Below are positions 11,275-24,330 of a stretch of 64,000 bases of DNA, in pieces; the stretch's first letter is position 1, and each line of letters starts with the position of its first letter. Origin of the DNA: Loxodes magnus (Eukaryota; Ciliophora; Karyorelictea; Loxodida; Loxodidae); assembly GCA_946699065.1 (NCBI GenBank), contig CAMPDV010001949.1, positions 1 to 64,000 on the forward strand, written 5' to 3'. Position numbers and translations under genes: made by a program. The notes under the pieces are model-generated. The model searched no databases. It was not told where the DNA came from and saw only the letters and a list, made by a program, of their open reading frames with translations.

Positions 11275-14200
11275 ATGCCTTTATTAAAAGTATTGCCTTT
11301 ATTTCTCTCTATTTAGCTCTTTTATGGCTATATTATTTTAACTCTGTACTCTGATAAATCTGATCTATAACTCCTAGCAACAATAAGGAACAATATAAAA
11401 AATCACTAAGAAATTGTTTATAAGGAAAGAAAACTAACAAATCAATTCTAGATTCACTTTGACTTTAACTAAACCAAAGCATAATTTGCCTTAGCTTTCA
11501 TTGACATTACTAACTCTTATGTTTTTTCCCAGTAAATAGAAATAGTATGCTAACAGCATAAGATTATACATATCATTACTGGTGTTTAAAGACTATATGA
11601 GTCTGATTACATTGGCCACGCTGTTTTTTCGAATCCTTCAGCGGAAGAAGAATCTAAAGCTGTAATAGCTTTTTTCGACTATTTTAACTGAGAAAATTTG
11701 GGACTTCTATCAGACAAAAACGTTCAGCTGGTTTTGAATTTGCTGCAAGAATCTAAACTAAATATTAGAATCAGATTATTACTTCCAGATGTAAGAACTA
11801 ACGAAGAAATTATTGAACAATCAGGAGGAATGCTAAAAGGAATAGGTGTGAGCATTTTCTTCTTTGACTCAGACTCTGAAATGGTAATAAATATACAAAT
11901 AATAGCTAAACTTCTAGCTATCTAAAAGACAGGCTATTAATGAATTTTTGGCACTAAATCCTCTTTCCAAATATTTTAAAATATAGGAAGCGATGATTTG
12001 CAAGAAGGTTTATTACTTCTATCACCAGAACTGTTCTCATCTTAATCTCAATTAGACTGATATTATTTAAAATCCTATTTAGTAGATCTTAGTAAGCTTA
12101 ACTTTTACTAAGAAAGTGCTAGAAAAATTTATGAAGCTTTCTAATAGACTTAAAGAAAAATAAAGTTAGAATATAAAATTTATAATCTGCTTAATAAGTA
12201 GTTAGTTCAAATTGGCTCTATTAACAATTATCAAGTTAATTTTACGCAGCTTCCAGTATTTTTAGGGCCTACTTTTGAAATTCCAAGAGACGACAAAGTG
12301 TAAATTTAAGTATCCTATTCTAATAACGAAACTAACCCTGATGGAAGCAAGGCTGAGTGGTAGATTACAGTGATATAAGGATTAGAATTTGCATTTAGAC
12401 AGATAAACTTAAGAGAAGATATTTTGGAGTGATTTATTTTGAAACCATTTGGATATTCTGTAGGGGGAAGTAAATGAGTATATGAATATGGAGATTCTTA
12501 ATATTAAAAAATGAAAAATGAAATGGGAGTAGCTCTATTTACAACTTATTCATCTGGCATCACCAAGTAATGACTAAATTATTTATATTCTTAAGGTTAA
12601 TTCTGCCCAGCAGTTGGAACCACTCCTACTAACGAAATATTTTCGAATCAGACTCAATTTCCTAATTTCGTAAGAGTTATTAATTCTGATTCTTATATGG
12701 CTATTTTGCAAGTTACTGTAATAAGGCTATATAACTGAGAGAAAATTGCTATTCTTTATGACAACGATATATGAGCTAAAACTTTAGGATTAGCTATTGA
12801 GTCAGAGACTTAAAGATGAGGAATCTCAATAAAAAACAACAAAAATTTGAGAATTTATCCATCGGCACTTGCTCTTAGGAATGAATCTGAATGATAACCT
12901 TAAGTAGAAGCTTTTCAAAAAAGTGGAGCTAGAATAGGAATTTGTGTGTGTTACCCCGAAGATGCTTATAATTTTATTTTTCCTTATTTATATAAACTAG
13001 GAGCACGAGCGGGTGATTGAGTCTGACTAGCTAATGAATGAGTGTAAGAAACCTATTTGCAAGGAGCTAAGGACAATGAAAATTATGCAAACGCTTTAGA
13101 AGTTATTAAAGGAACTTTACAATATAATCCTTCTTCTTGAAGTACAGAATATGGAGAGATAATGTATTAAAAATTCCAAGATGAATATGGAGCTGCTCCA
13201 GATTGGCTTGCTTCTTTTAGCTTTGATTCAGCTCTTATTTTAGCAGCTGCTCTTGATTTAACTATAAAATAAGGTTAAGATTATGCTGATTGAAATACTC
13301 TTAACAAAGCTTTGAGAAAAACAAAAATTTTAGGAACTACTGGAGTACTAGAAATCTAAACTGGAACTAATGATCCCGTAACAAAGCGATATGATATCAT
13401 AAATGTAAGAAAGGATAATAAGGAATGGAAAGCTGAAAAAATAGGCTTATTTTGTGCAAGTTGCTCCATAATATTGAATCTTAATAAAGAAATTATGTGA
13501 GGAGATGGAAGTTTAGAAATACCTAAAGATCAAATAGAAGACATTGATTGCCCTTTTAGAAGTAGAGAAATTGAAAATTTTTCAGATGGTGAAAAATTAT
13601 TTTTTGGAATATCAGCTCTTATTATCCTGATATCAGCAATCTTTACTTTTTGTGGATTCATGAGTTGACGCCAGAGTTTATATATAGAATTAAATTAATA
13701 AACTGAAATGACGGTATCTGATGGAATTTGATATCTTTCTTTTCTTATTGAGTAGTGCTAATGAATTTCTGTCGGACCTAACTTTAAAGCAATTCATAAA
13801 ATATTGGCAGATATTTTTAACACCTTCAAGTTAGATTTATACGATCTTCTAGATTGAGAAAATGATACCTTCTAGATAATATTCTGGATATCTTGCATCA
13901 TCGTATTTATTTGAATTATAATGATTGTTATTCTATGTCTTAGATTAGAAGAAAAATTTCCGAAAAATAATATTGCATCATATTTAACATCTCTTTCATT
14001 TTTTTTATTACCAATTATAGGACAAATTACATATCTTCCAGTACTGTATATACTAGCTGATGTTTTTGTTTGCATACACGCAGTCGATATTGACAGAAAC
14101 GAAAGTTTAGACTGGACTGAAAGCTACCTTGAAAGAGATTGCTATTTTTAATGTTGAAAAAGTGATCATGAAATATAAGTGGTAATTTCATCTATTTGCT

Positions 14201-15075
14201 TATTCATTTATATTCCTACAATAACTTTCTTACGTCCTTTTGTTTAAGAATTACAATATGATGCTCATATAAAGTCAACACCAAAGTTCATCTTATTGAA
14301 ATCTTTTGTTCAAACCCTCACAACTTTGGCTCAGAAATCATTATCCATAAAGAGTTAGAAATCATATGGTATCTTTTTTGTAATTACCTTCGTTGTGTTC
14401 ACTTTTTTTAGCTGTAAGATGAAAACTTACAATTATGGAAGAATTTACTTTTTACAGATTATATGACTAATTGCTGTAGTATGGATATCAGCTTTAGCAA
14501 CTATAAGCATGCTATCAGACACTGAAGGAAAAGATATGTGGTTCGCTATTCTGATAGTTGGATGGTTCCTCTTATTTTCAAGTGGATGGATATTCCTCAT
14601 AAAGAAGTATCCTAAATATCTCTTTAGGTAAAAATAAGATAATACTCATCTATTTCGCTTTGCATTTAAACCATGGGCAAACGTACATATATTGGAGTAG
14701 CATATCTAAATGTATAAAAGTAAAATTTTATCCATTTCACCAGAAAAGAAATAATCAATTTACTCCCTCTTTAGTAGGTAAATTACAAAAATACTAAAGA
14801 AAAGTAATTCTACATGAAAAAGTGAAATACTCTCTTCTTAAACTCTTGAAGTTGTAAAGGAATAGAAATAGTGTGAAGTAGAAAATTCATTCTAAAAGAA
14901 AATATTGCAAGAGCATAAATAGCAACCTATTTTTTTCAAAGAATAAAGATTTGACCAAGTATAGACTTTAGATGTCAAATAAGTAGATGAAAATTAAAAT
15001 AAGTTTAAAAGTAATAAGTAAGTATCTTAATCTTAGTAATTTAGGATAAACCATGAATAATACATTTCAAGATGA
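11275..15075 (+). CDS. Receptor-like protein: two PBP1-type ligand-binding domains and about seven TM helices
   Basis: One frame of 1,266 codons runs from ATG 11,275 to a tandem TGATGA (stop taken at 15,073 to 15,075), with no intron needed. It uses TAA/TAG for Gln and many TGA for Trp. A hydrophobic N-terminus (MPLLKVLPLFLSIQLF) acts as signal peptide. Residues of about 60 to 310 resemble a type-1 periplasmic-binding/ANF-receptor domain (SYVFSQQ, HAVFSNPSAEEESKA, FFDYFNWENLGLLSD). A second such domain spans about 320 to 760 (GLEFAFRQIN, LYNWEKIAILYDND, SFDSALILAAALDL). Membrane helices lie near 776-797, 868-891, 901-927, 969-985, 1032-1047, 1060-1082 and 1092-1113, followed by a polar cytoplasmic tail of about 150 residues. 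The layout recalls family C GPCRs such as GABA-B, but the helices show no diagnostic motif and the loop between helices 1 and 2 is unusually long. The ligand is unknown. Confidence 0.85.
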
Positions 15076-15470
15076 TGAATAGTTAGTCGTTCAGGATCTA
15101 GAGGAAAAAAATCCTAGTTGAGAAGATAAATCTTTAACTTGAATTTAATATAGTTAATGATGCTTATAAATATATGATCTACATAGAGTAAATAACTATT
15201 TAAAAAGGGTATAAAAATAAAGTTATATACTTATATAATAAATGAAATTAGGGATAATAAAAAGTTTAACTCAAACTTACTCTTATCATTTCAATTAACA
15301 TCTAAGATAGAAAAGTGAGATAAAAGATATTAATTACTACTTTGTTCAATGTTTTGTTTATCTTCATACAAGGATTTCTTCTACATATTATATCTTTAAT
15401 TTTAATATTTCCATTGCGAATTATTATTTCAGGTTGACCTAATAATATCTAAATTAAAACTGGCTATCAA
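15076..15470. other. Receptor gene 3' flank
   Basis: AT-rich sequence between the receptor stop and the SINE. The receptor frame stays open past the TGATGA for about 45 codons to a further TGA, so a slightly longer C-terminus cannot be excluded. The pairs of adjacent stop-capable codons and a drop in similarity between the two copies after 15,230 favour the earlier stop. Confidence 0.45.
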
Positions 15471-15957
15471 AAGCGAAATAATAAATAAATTTGATTATAG
15501 AGCGCGTAGCACTCTCGTTGGTGCGCAGCTCTTTAAAAATGTTTCATACTGACAAGAATGTTTGTTACTGATAAAATTATCAGATACTGATAAACTTTGT
15601 TCAATACTGGTATAATTATTCAATACTGATATAATTTAGAATACTCGTATCTTTAATACTTGTTGGAGGTCCAAGGACATGGCAGGATTGTGTCTCATTG
15701 CATCACCAAAGCAGAGGACGACATGTGTCAATTATGGGTACTTAAATTCCCCACCTCTGATGAAGCTCGCAATATTATTTCTTTTTCGTTCCAGAATTAA
15801 AAATTAAAATAAGTCAGTGCTGAAGGTCAAACTAGCAGATGTCTCGAGGCCAAGCCAAAGCAGAGGAAGACATAAAGTCGATTATGGGTACTTAACTTCC
15901 CCAACCTCTTATGAAGATGACCTTGTTGCTCACCTTCGAACAATGAGCAAAGCAATT
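15471..15957 (-). mobile_element. SINE S1 with LINE-1-type 3' hairpin and tail
   Basis: On the minus strand the element runs from about 15,957 to a 3' end at 15,471 made of the hairpin AGAGC..GCACC/GGTGC..GCTCT (15,499 to 15,533), ATAATCAAA and a TTTATTTATT tail. This 3' end is the one LINE-1 carries. The body contains several CAGTATTGAA-like units and a structured, less AT-rich part. That part is present twice in tandem here (both halves begin with a TTTAAGTACCCATAAT-like block near AAAGCAGAGGA), while the duplicate at 60.9 kb has only one, about 140 bases shorter. Possible pol III boxes are not clear. The same family occurs at 23,944. Confidence 0.75.
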
Positions 15958-16267
15958 TAATAAAAATATAATAAATAAATATATAATAAAATAAGGATAA
16001 AGCTGAAAAAATGGAATAAAGTTACAATAGTGGGTTGTATTTTGATTTAAAGAAGTATGAAAGGTAAATAAATAAATTAAAATAGATAAATAAATAATTT
16101 AACATATCTAACTAATAAATTTCTTTAAGCTGAAAGATTTAATTGCCCATTAGTTTATATGAATATATTCTATCTTACAAAGCATTCCTATATTATATAG
16201 ATTTATTTTATTTATAAAAGTAAATAATTACATTTATCTAGCATTTCTTTTAGAAGATATAAAGAAA

Positions 16268-19146
16268 TTTCAGTTTATAAATAAATAAATTTGATTATAG
16301 AGTGCGTAGCACCTCGTTGGTGCGCAGCTCTTTAATAAATGTTTCAATACATGTCTGTTTCTTCAAGTAAGCCTTCAGGTAATAAAAATTCTTCTCTTAT
16401 TAATTCCATATCTTCATCATTTTCTTCTTCAATATCTCTTGTTCTTCTGTCTTCTATCTATCTACGTTTTATTGATTCTTTGTTACAAGCGTCCATTATT
16501 TTTTTTTACATACTTTGCTAATTTTCGTTTCTAATTCTTTTCTTCTTAATCAAGCTTTTATAAACTCATAAAAACTATCCTTTTCCTGCTCTATAATCTT
16601 TTCCTATTTCTTTTTTTCATTCAATTTTCTTTTCTAAGTATCCTTTTTTTCTTTTTTCTAATATGTTTTTGATATAATCTTTTATTATCAAGTCAGTTTT
16701 AGCTCTTTTTTACTCTTCTTAGACTCTAATGAATTTTTCGAATTTTGCCGTACCTCATATTATATCAAATAGTTCCATTCCTTGTCTTTCTACTCCTATT
16801 ATTCTTAACTTTCTAATACATATTTATCTACTTTTTTTGTATTCTGAGCATTTTTCTATGATGTGCCTTTCGTTTTCTCTTGCATTGTTACAGAAAGGGC
16901 ATTGACTTGTCATAACTAGGTGTCTTTCTTTTAAGCAATCCTAGCTTCCATTACATCTCGTTCTTATTCTAAATAGATAACATATTTCTTCTTTTCTATT
17001 TTTATTGTATCTCAGGTAGTTGGGTGATCCTACTACATATTCATCAAATCATGTTTTTCTATATTGTAATGTTGCTATCATTTACTCCATCCTTTCTCTA
17101 TCTTCTATGTATACTCTATGTTCTCAAATTGCACGATTAATGTTTTTCTTCCCTTTTTGATTATTATTACCATCATCTATAAATATATTTTTGTCTTCAA
17201 TTTTAATTCTAATTTTATTGTCGTGCAGTATTGTTCAAAAATAAAGTTCTCTTCTTTACTTAGGTCGAACATTAATCAATCTACTGTTTTTCCTTAGTTA
17301 CCTATTAGTCTACCTCTTAATCTCAGCGTTTTCTGCCATAGGTAATGTTTAAATTTCATAAACTGTAACTCGTATTCTAGCATCTCATTTTACACTTAGA
17401 AAGGGGCATCTATGATTGCTCGTAAAGATCTTCTCTATATTATTTCTAATTGTTCCATCACTTATTTTCCTACAAATTATTCACAATATGGGATAACTTC
17501 TGTCCCATTACTGAAAACTGAGCTTACGAAGGTTTTTATCCTTATTTATGCATTATATGGTGTTAATCCCTTATTCATTGTTATTTTACCCAGTATTCAT
17601 GTTTACATCTTTTATGCTGCTTCTAGTCTGTTCTCCATGTGTTTTTCAAAGCTGATGGTTTCTTCTATTATATGCCCTAAGTACTAAAAGGACGTTACTC
17701 TTTCAATTCTTAAGTTTCCCACCTCAATAGTATTGCCTATATTTTCTCAGTTTCTATTTTCTGCTGCTTTTCATATCATTCATTTTGTTTTATCTGCAAT
17801 TTCCAGTTTGTACTTTTCTGCCCATTAAGTTAAATTTTTGATTACTTCCTCTAATTATTCCCATTCGCTTATTAAGGATAGGTCATCTGCATATGCAAAA
17901 CATCCTGCATATATTTCTTATGTTCATCCCTCTTCATTTTTATAGTCTATTGTGATTCCTAGCTTTTAACTTCCAAGCTATGGAGAATTCTTGCTATTAT
18001 TAAGTTAAATAGTCTTGGCGACGTTATGCTTCCCTGTTTTTGCCCATTATTTGTCGCGAATGACTTTGGTATTTAATCATTGATTTTCAGTTTAATTTCT
18101 TCTTCACAGTAGAAGTTTGTTAATAGTTTAATTATCTATTCCGGTACTTTTAGATCGTTTAGGATTTATCGTATGTCCTTTCTTAGCGCTGAGTCTTAAG
18201 CTTTCTTAATATCAACAAATATTACAAATAAATCTTTTTTGTTCCGTATTGATCATTCCTATACTGTTCTTAGGTTGAAAATTTATAGTGAGCATGATTT
18301 TCCTTTTTTAAAGCCATATTAATATTCGCTTTCATAATTATGCAGATATCCTTATAGTTGCTAGAAAATTCATGCATCTACTATTTTTAAAGCATGATTC
18401 AGTAAAGAGATTGGTCTATAATTCATCGGGTTCATCTGTCCTCCTTTTTTGTATATTAATATGATGTATTATTATTTCATCTCTTAAGGTATTACTCCCT
18501 CTTAAATCATCTTAACTATCATTTTACATGTTACTTCTGTTAGTTTTTTCCCACCTGCTAATATTGTGCCTACTTGTATTTCATCAGGTCCTGCTGCTTT
18601 TCATTTCGCCAATTAGTTGATGATTTCTCAAATTTCATATTCGTTTACCACTATTTATCTCTTGTTTAAGAATTTAGTTGGTAGCGTATTATCGCCATCT
18701 TCATACAGTTTCTACCATTCATCCCTGAAAGTATTAACATCTTCTTTTAATAAGGGTACTCATTAATTATTTTTTCTATTAAGTAAGTTTTTTAGTTTCT
18801 TCCACATTTCTGTTAGATTTCCTTTATTTACATTGTCCATAAATAGGTTAAGTTAGATTTATCTATTTTTCTTGATTAAATGTATTCTTATCTTACTCTT
18901 TGGTATTCTCTTTGATTCTCAATTAATTGATTTTCATTTATTTGTTCTCTGTTCTTTACCCTTTATTTTAATTGTTTGCTGCATTTTCTAAAGATTTTAT
19001 TACACAATTTTGTTGTTTCTGAATATTTATGTATCTTAGAGTTTTATGTTTTGAATTTTCCACATACTATTTAAACTCCTTCTTATATCTTTTTCTTTCA
19101 TCATTTATAAGTCTATGTGCCGTTTAGGTTATCAATTTCTTCTTCT
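16268..19146 (-). mobile_element. LINE-1 copy B, 5'-truncated
   Basis: The 3' end has the TTTA tail (16,281 to 16,290), the conserved hairpin (about 16,297 to 16,332) and an ORF2 stop TGA at 16,344 to 16,346, only about ten bases before the hairpin. Upstream on the minus strand the C-terminal zinc motif CPFCNNARENERHIIEKC (CX2CX8HX4C) lies near 16,890 and the YADD motif near 17,893. Similarity to copy A stops abruptly at 19,146, in the RT region, leaving about 2.9 kb. Such 5' truncation is typical of target-primed reverse transcription. Its counterpart in copy 2 is at 61,582. Confidence 0.88.
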
Positions 19147-21880
19147 TATAATAAAAGCGAAAGTTTAAATATATTTCTGTATATATTAATGAAGAATCTT
19201 AAAAAAGAAAGTTAAAGCAAATGGTTATATTAAAATATGATTAAGGTTGCTATAACTTTAGATAGTAAACTAGTTTTCTTTTTAGTTATAAATGATTCTA
19301 TTTATCTCGCTATGACCTTATATTCTTAAGACTTAGAAAATAATAAAAAAATGAGTAAAAAAAGATTTAGTATTATAGTAAACATTCTACTAATTAAAGA
19401 TTTCTAGTTGGTTTACGTTGTTCTAATTTCTGATTTTTAAGATAAATATCTTTTCTAAGAGCTTTAAGATGATTATTAAGAATTCTTTATTTATAAGATA
19501 AGCGTTTATATTATTTTCTTCTTCTTAAACATTATATTAGTAAAGTGCTTCTACGTTAGATAGTCAAAGTGCATCAGCTTTAAACAGATTATTAAGTTTA
19601 ACTTCTATTTTTAAGATTTAAATATTAGCTTTACTTAATACCTTTTAACAGCATATATAAAGAATTAACTATCTACATTCAATCTAAACTTACTTCATCA
19701 ATAAGAACTAGTTATTCTGATCTTATTTACAAATTAACAGACTATAAATAAAAGACAGACGATTAAGGAACTAAGAATAAAAGAGAATTAATTCCTAGAG
19801 ATAAAGTTTAATATAGTAAAATGGTAAGTTTCATTAAGCATCTATTGAATATCATGAAATAATCACTTTAAGCAGTAATTAATAAGAACAAAGATCAGAA
19901 TATTAATTTACTATTCTTCCTAATTTAGAAAAACTTAACCACTTAATTACTTTTGTCCTTAGATAATTTGTTAAGACTAATTAAGAACAATAAATAGCTT
20001 ATTTAAATTTTATAGTGGAAATAGAGATATAAGTGAAAGCAAGGAATTAAGAAAATTAGTGAAGCAATTATACAATTTCCTTTTATAATTATTACTAAAT
20101 TAAGCTTCATTAGTGACTTTATAATAATAACTTAAGTAATCAATTATAAATAATTTATTTGTCTATCTTAATACATTGAGCATTATAATTTAATAAAAGT
20201 TTGATTCATATAATTATATTATAAAGATGTATGATTATTGCAGGCATATGAGTGAGATAAGTATAACTATGAGTATTATCAATAATATATACAAAGTAAA
20301 ACTCTCTTTGGGAAATTAAAGTTTTAATAATTTTCCCTTCTATTTCTCTAAAGTATAGGAATTTTCTTATAATATAAAATTTATAAATACATATATTTGA
20401 ATTTAGCTGAATGTCTAGTATAATGATGTGAAAAATCTATAGTTGTAAATAACAATAAACTACTTTGTTTGTAGTAGAATAGTAGTTATATTAAAGTCTT
20501 AATAGTTAGTGTTTTTGATTAATAAACTGATAATTACATAATTAATTAAGATATTTTACTATTGCTATGCAAATCTTTTGATATAGTTATATTTTATTAT
20601 ATCTAGCTTCATTTTATTTAAATGGTGAACAATATAAAAGACAAAAGTTTAAAATTATTAGTTAAAATATTTTCCTTTTAATAAAAATTAATTGATTAAG
20701 AAATCAAAATTATCTAACTATTTCATTAAAGATTATTTATCTAATGTGACGCAAATGAGATCTAATATTGTAAGATATCACTTTATACTCTTTTAGTTAG
20801 AACTAAATTATATCCAATTAAATCGCATATAAGATAAAGAATGTACAACTGAAATTTATCAAATAGAACATTTCAGTACTAAGTAACTCTAAAATTTTAA
20901 TTAGTTTATTGGCACTAAAATTCTAGTCATTTATTTTTTTAATTTAGGCAAGTTTCTATTTTATTTTAACTTTATTATTAATAAAAATATAGCAAAGTTT
21001 GATTTTTATTAATCCCACATTTCATCTAATAAAGTCTCTTTATTTTTTATTATGAAAAATAATTAAAATATCTATCTAATAAATAATACTCTTTAATTTG
21101 TATCTACAATCAAATAATAAGTGAATCATATTCAATTTATCTTATAAGAGTTCATTCCTCATTATTTTGTTTTGATAAGACTTTAAAATTAAGAATGCTG
21201 ATCATTATTAAATTTAAAACTTCTGCTTTATTTATGATGGCTTTAGTGTTTTATTCTTGAATAAGAGAATAGATAATTAAATAACTATTTAAATTGATTT
21301 AATACTTAGGGAGATAATAGGCTTGCTTAAAATATTCTTCTTTTATTTCGCTATTATCTTTAATTATCCTAACTAAAGGGACTTAGTTTTATTTATTCTC
21401 ATAGAGTGATATTTTATAATTAATTTAAGCTTCAGATTTAATAAAGAAGCTACTATATAGATTATGTTCAAACTTAATATATTTTCAGATTAATAAATCT
21501 ATATCTTTTCCTATAATTCAAAGCTTAACCTATTCACTAAATTTTATAATTCTATCACCCTTCTTAAATCAACCTTTATCTTATGCGTGCTTTCTACGAG
21601 ATATTCTTAGTCTATTTCTAATTAACTTCAAAGGCTATAGTCAAATACTTAACTATTTATTTAGTTCAATTTTCCTATCTATTTAAAAGTGAATTACAGC
21701 CAGTATAGACAATAAGGAAAAAGAATACCTAAATTTAGCTATTTAACAAAACTGGACATTTCGAAAGATTCTGCTGGAACTTTTAAATAAGCAGAAGGCT
21801 GAAAATTAGAAACTCTTTAGAAAATAAGTAAGTTGCTTGCTACTCCTGAAGGTAATATTTATACATTTATTATATATAAA
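19147..21880. other. AT-rich region without recognised features
   Basis: About 2.7 kb of very AT-rich DNA. Allowing TAA/TAG/TGA as sense I find no stretch with motifs or balanced composition on either strand, and no repeat shared with the rest of the window. It may hold decayed insertions or non-coding germline DNA. Confidence 0.4.
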
Positions 21881-21884
21881 TAAA

Positions 21885-22187
21885 TAGGGAGGAGCAATCC
21901 TCAAACTGAAACTTACTTAAACTCTGGTACCACCAAGTACCCCATAGGGAAAAACCAGCCAAGAGAAGACAATATCGAAGAGGCATCAAGTAGCATTAAT
22001 GACGAAAGATGCCAGATACTAAGATCTCTTAGGGTAGAATTTCGATTGCGGCCCTATAGAAGACAAAACTCACAGGGAAATGCTAGCACTGTGGAAGACC
22101 TCAACAAGAATTTTTTAACTTTAAAAATCTTTATTAAAGAGCTGCTCACCATTGAGGTGCTACGCGCTCTATAATCTCATTTATTTA
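21885..22187 (+). mobile_element. SINE S2 (second SINE family) with LINE-1-type 3' end
   Basis: Less AT-rich body with the 3' hairpin AGAGCTGCTCACC..GGTGCTACGCGCTCT at 22,138 to 22,170, followed by ATAATCTCATTTATTTA. The body differs from SINE S1 but matches the element at 41.43 to 41.71 kb in reverse, sharing GAGGCATCAAGTAGCA and an AGGAGGA...TCCTCC-like 5' part. Two bodies with one shared 3' end point to a common mobilising LINE. Confidence 0.68.
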
Positions 22188-22334
22188 TACTGACTGGAAG
22201 ATATCTGCTTACTAAATTTGTAGAAATATAAAATCATCAGCATTAATAAATATTCGGCAATAATCTGAATTCCATTTAAATATTTAAAATCAAGACAGGC
22301 AAAAAGAGCTCAGGTATATACGCTATAATATAAA

Positions 22335-22660
22335 TAAATAAAAATGATAATAGAGCGCGTAGTACCTCATTGGCACGCAGCTCTTTCAATATTAATATTT
22401 AATATTAAGAAAAATATTCTCATGTTTCTTGTAAAATTCTAGAGGTCCAATGAATCATGTCAGCTTCTCCAAATGGGGATCTTCTTATTAAAAATTATTC
22501 TTAAATCTTGAGTCAAATGCTTCAGTCTTCTTGAATAAGGTCCCAAATAAGAATTAGTTATTAAGTCATTAATTAGAAGACCCGTCAGTCAAACTTTCAT
22601 ACTACTAGAGAGAACCCTCGGGGTAAGTTAGGTATGTCTCAACGGAGCTTATCTTTATAA
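22335..22660 (-). mobile_element. SINE S4 with LINE-1-type 3' end
   Basis: The minus-strand element ends with the hairpin at 22,352 to 22,384 (AGAGCGCGTAGTACC form, with matching change GGCACGCAGCTCT on the other arm) and a TTTATTTA tail at about 22,331 to 22,342. Its body has a GC-richer part (AGAGAACCCTCGGGGT) not obviously the same as S1 or S2. The 5' edge is uncertain. Confidence 0.6.
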
Positions 22661-23943
22661 TAATATAAATAAATATATTTATATTACACTTTCATTTAGG
22701 TAATAAAACTGTTTATTTACATTTCATTCATCAGTCCTAAATTTACTTATTGTTCATTCTTTTCTTTTTTTCTACTACTTCAATTTTATCTTGATAGATC
22801 TATTATTGTAATAGTTTATCCTTTCATTTGAGAATTTCATTTCTTCTTCTAATTAGATTTAATTGAAAGCTTTTAATTCTAAAATAGATTCTTTTAATTT
22901 CTATTGAATATAGAATTTAAGACTAAGATAGTTTTGGTTATATGCAAACATATTTAGTAAATAATAAGTTTTAAGTTGAAATTCTCAAATAAGATTTTGC
23001 AGGCTTCATATGATAAATATATACAAAGCTATCTAAATCTCCTTAGATGTAAAATTCAGTGTATTTATTCTTAAGTATCTTAATTATAAGTATAAATGTA
23101 TTTAATTTAGATATGTATAAATTGGAAATTGTATTGTTTCATTATCAATATCTTAAAAGTAAAAATGTGCAGATACATTAATTTAATCCTTTTTGTAGCA
23201 TCTTATAATAATATCTCTTTGATTTTATCATAAACTTAATTCAATAATATTTTACAGTCTTAAGTATTCTATACATCTATTTCAATATATTAGATTAATT
23301 TCTTCAAGTCTTAAAAATGTCTTAGATTAGCAATCTTACTTTTGTCTAATAGAAAATCAAGAGCCAGAGTTCAGATTTACTTACTTTTCTGATTATAATT
23401 ATAAATAAAACTTAAAATATCTCATAGTTATGTAGTCTCAGAAGATAGTCATTAAAATCTACGAATCATGATTCTTTAAACGTTAAATATGGACTTTAAT
23501 ATGTCCATCTTGCTACTTTTCTTTAACTATTATGCATATCTTTCTTCATTTTTCAAATACATGTAGAATTGTTTGTGGAGTAACTTAAACATCATACTCT
23601 GTTTTAGGAAGTAAAAATCTTGAAATATCTGAGTGACATTCTAATATTTTACAACTATAATTTGGATCCATTAGCACATTCCTTATATTTTTGCAATGTT
23701 TCTTATTAATAGACTTTATAATATTCTTTTTAAAAAGTATATTCCAAGTAAACATTAGAATCAATATAAAATAATTCCAAACTTTAGTAGCAAATAAACG
23801 CCCACATACTTTAAAGCCAAATCGTATTAATGAAATTAAAATACCTAATAATAATTTCACTGAAGATAATATCAAGGAACGGGCCATGTGAACTTCCTTA
23901 CAATACTCCATTGCTATATTATATATATATTATTAAATTGCCA

Positions 23944-24290
23944 TAGTTGTTCGAAGGTGAACAACAAGGGACGGCTTCATCAGAGGTTGGGGAATTTAAG
24001 TACCCATAATTGACACATGTCGTCCTCTGCTTTGGTGATGCAATGAGACACAATCCTGCCATGTCCTTGGATCTCCAACAAGTATTAAAGATACGAGTAT
24101 TCTAAATTATATCAGTATTGAACATTTTTATCAGTACTGAATAATTATATCAGTATTGAACAAGGTCTATCAGTATCTGATAATTTTATCAGTAACATAC
24201 ATTCTTGTCAGTATGAAACATTTATTAAAGAGCTGCGCACCAACGAGAGTGCTACGCGATCTATAATCAAATTTATTTATTTATAAGTTT
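23944..24290 (+). mobile_element. SINE S3 (same family as S1) inserted in LINE-2
   Basis: This plus-strand copy starts near TTGTTCGAAGGTGAACAAC and carries one body unit with GGTACTTAAATTCC-like complement, the CAGTATTGAA-type repeats, the hairpin at 24,229 to 24,262 and an AAATTTATTTATTTA tail. It sits immediately before LINE-2 RT motif B (minus strand, 23,925 downward), splitting the RT gene. The hairpin has one arm change (CGCGATCT for CGCGCTCT). Confidence 0.75.
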
Positions 24291-24330
24291 TCGTGAAAGT
24301 AGTACCCTCTAAAGCAAATCTAATATCTAG

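Larger units (their letters stand above)
1..18540 (+). repeat. Segmental duplication, copy 1
   Basis: This stretch matches 45,459 to 64,000 in the same orientation. The offset is 45,459 bases over most of its length and 45,319 to 45,320 after a length difference inside the SINE at 15.5 kb. Most stretches compared differ by only a few bases per hundred, in coding and non-coding DNA alike, so this is a recent duplication, a long tandem unit, or two haplotypes joined in an assembly. Its left edge lies outside the window, because copy 2 is preceded by the rest of LINE-1 and LINE-2. The insertion point of the LINE-1 at 16.3 kb is the same in both copies, so that insertion came before the duplication. 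Confidence 0.93.

Noticed and set aside
13872-14151. Standard-code ORFs on both strands inside the receptor
   Set aside because: They are fragments of, or antisense to, the continuous 1,266-codon frame that appears once TAA/TAG/TGA are read as sense.
19147-21880. Germline-limited, precisely excised segments (IES)
   Set aside because: No pair of short direct repeats with a consistent excision motif could be identified, and there is no somatic sequence to compare with.
23585-23911. 108-residue minus-strand membrane-like protein
   Set aside because: A neighbouring frame reads LINE-2 RT motif B (GVLQGSSHGP), matching other LINE-2 copies, so the hydrophobic reading is an out-of-frame product.
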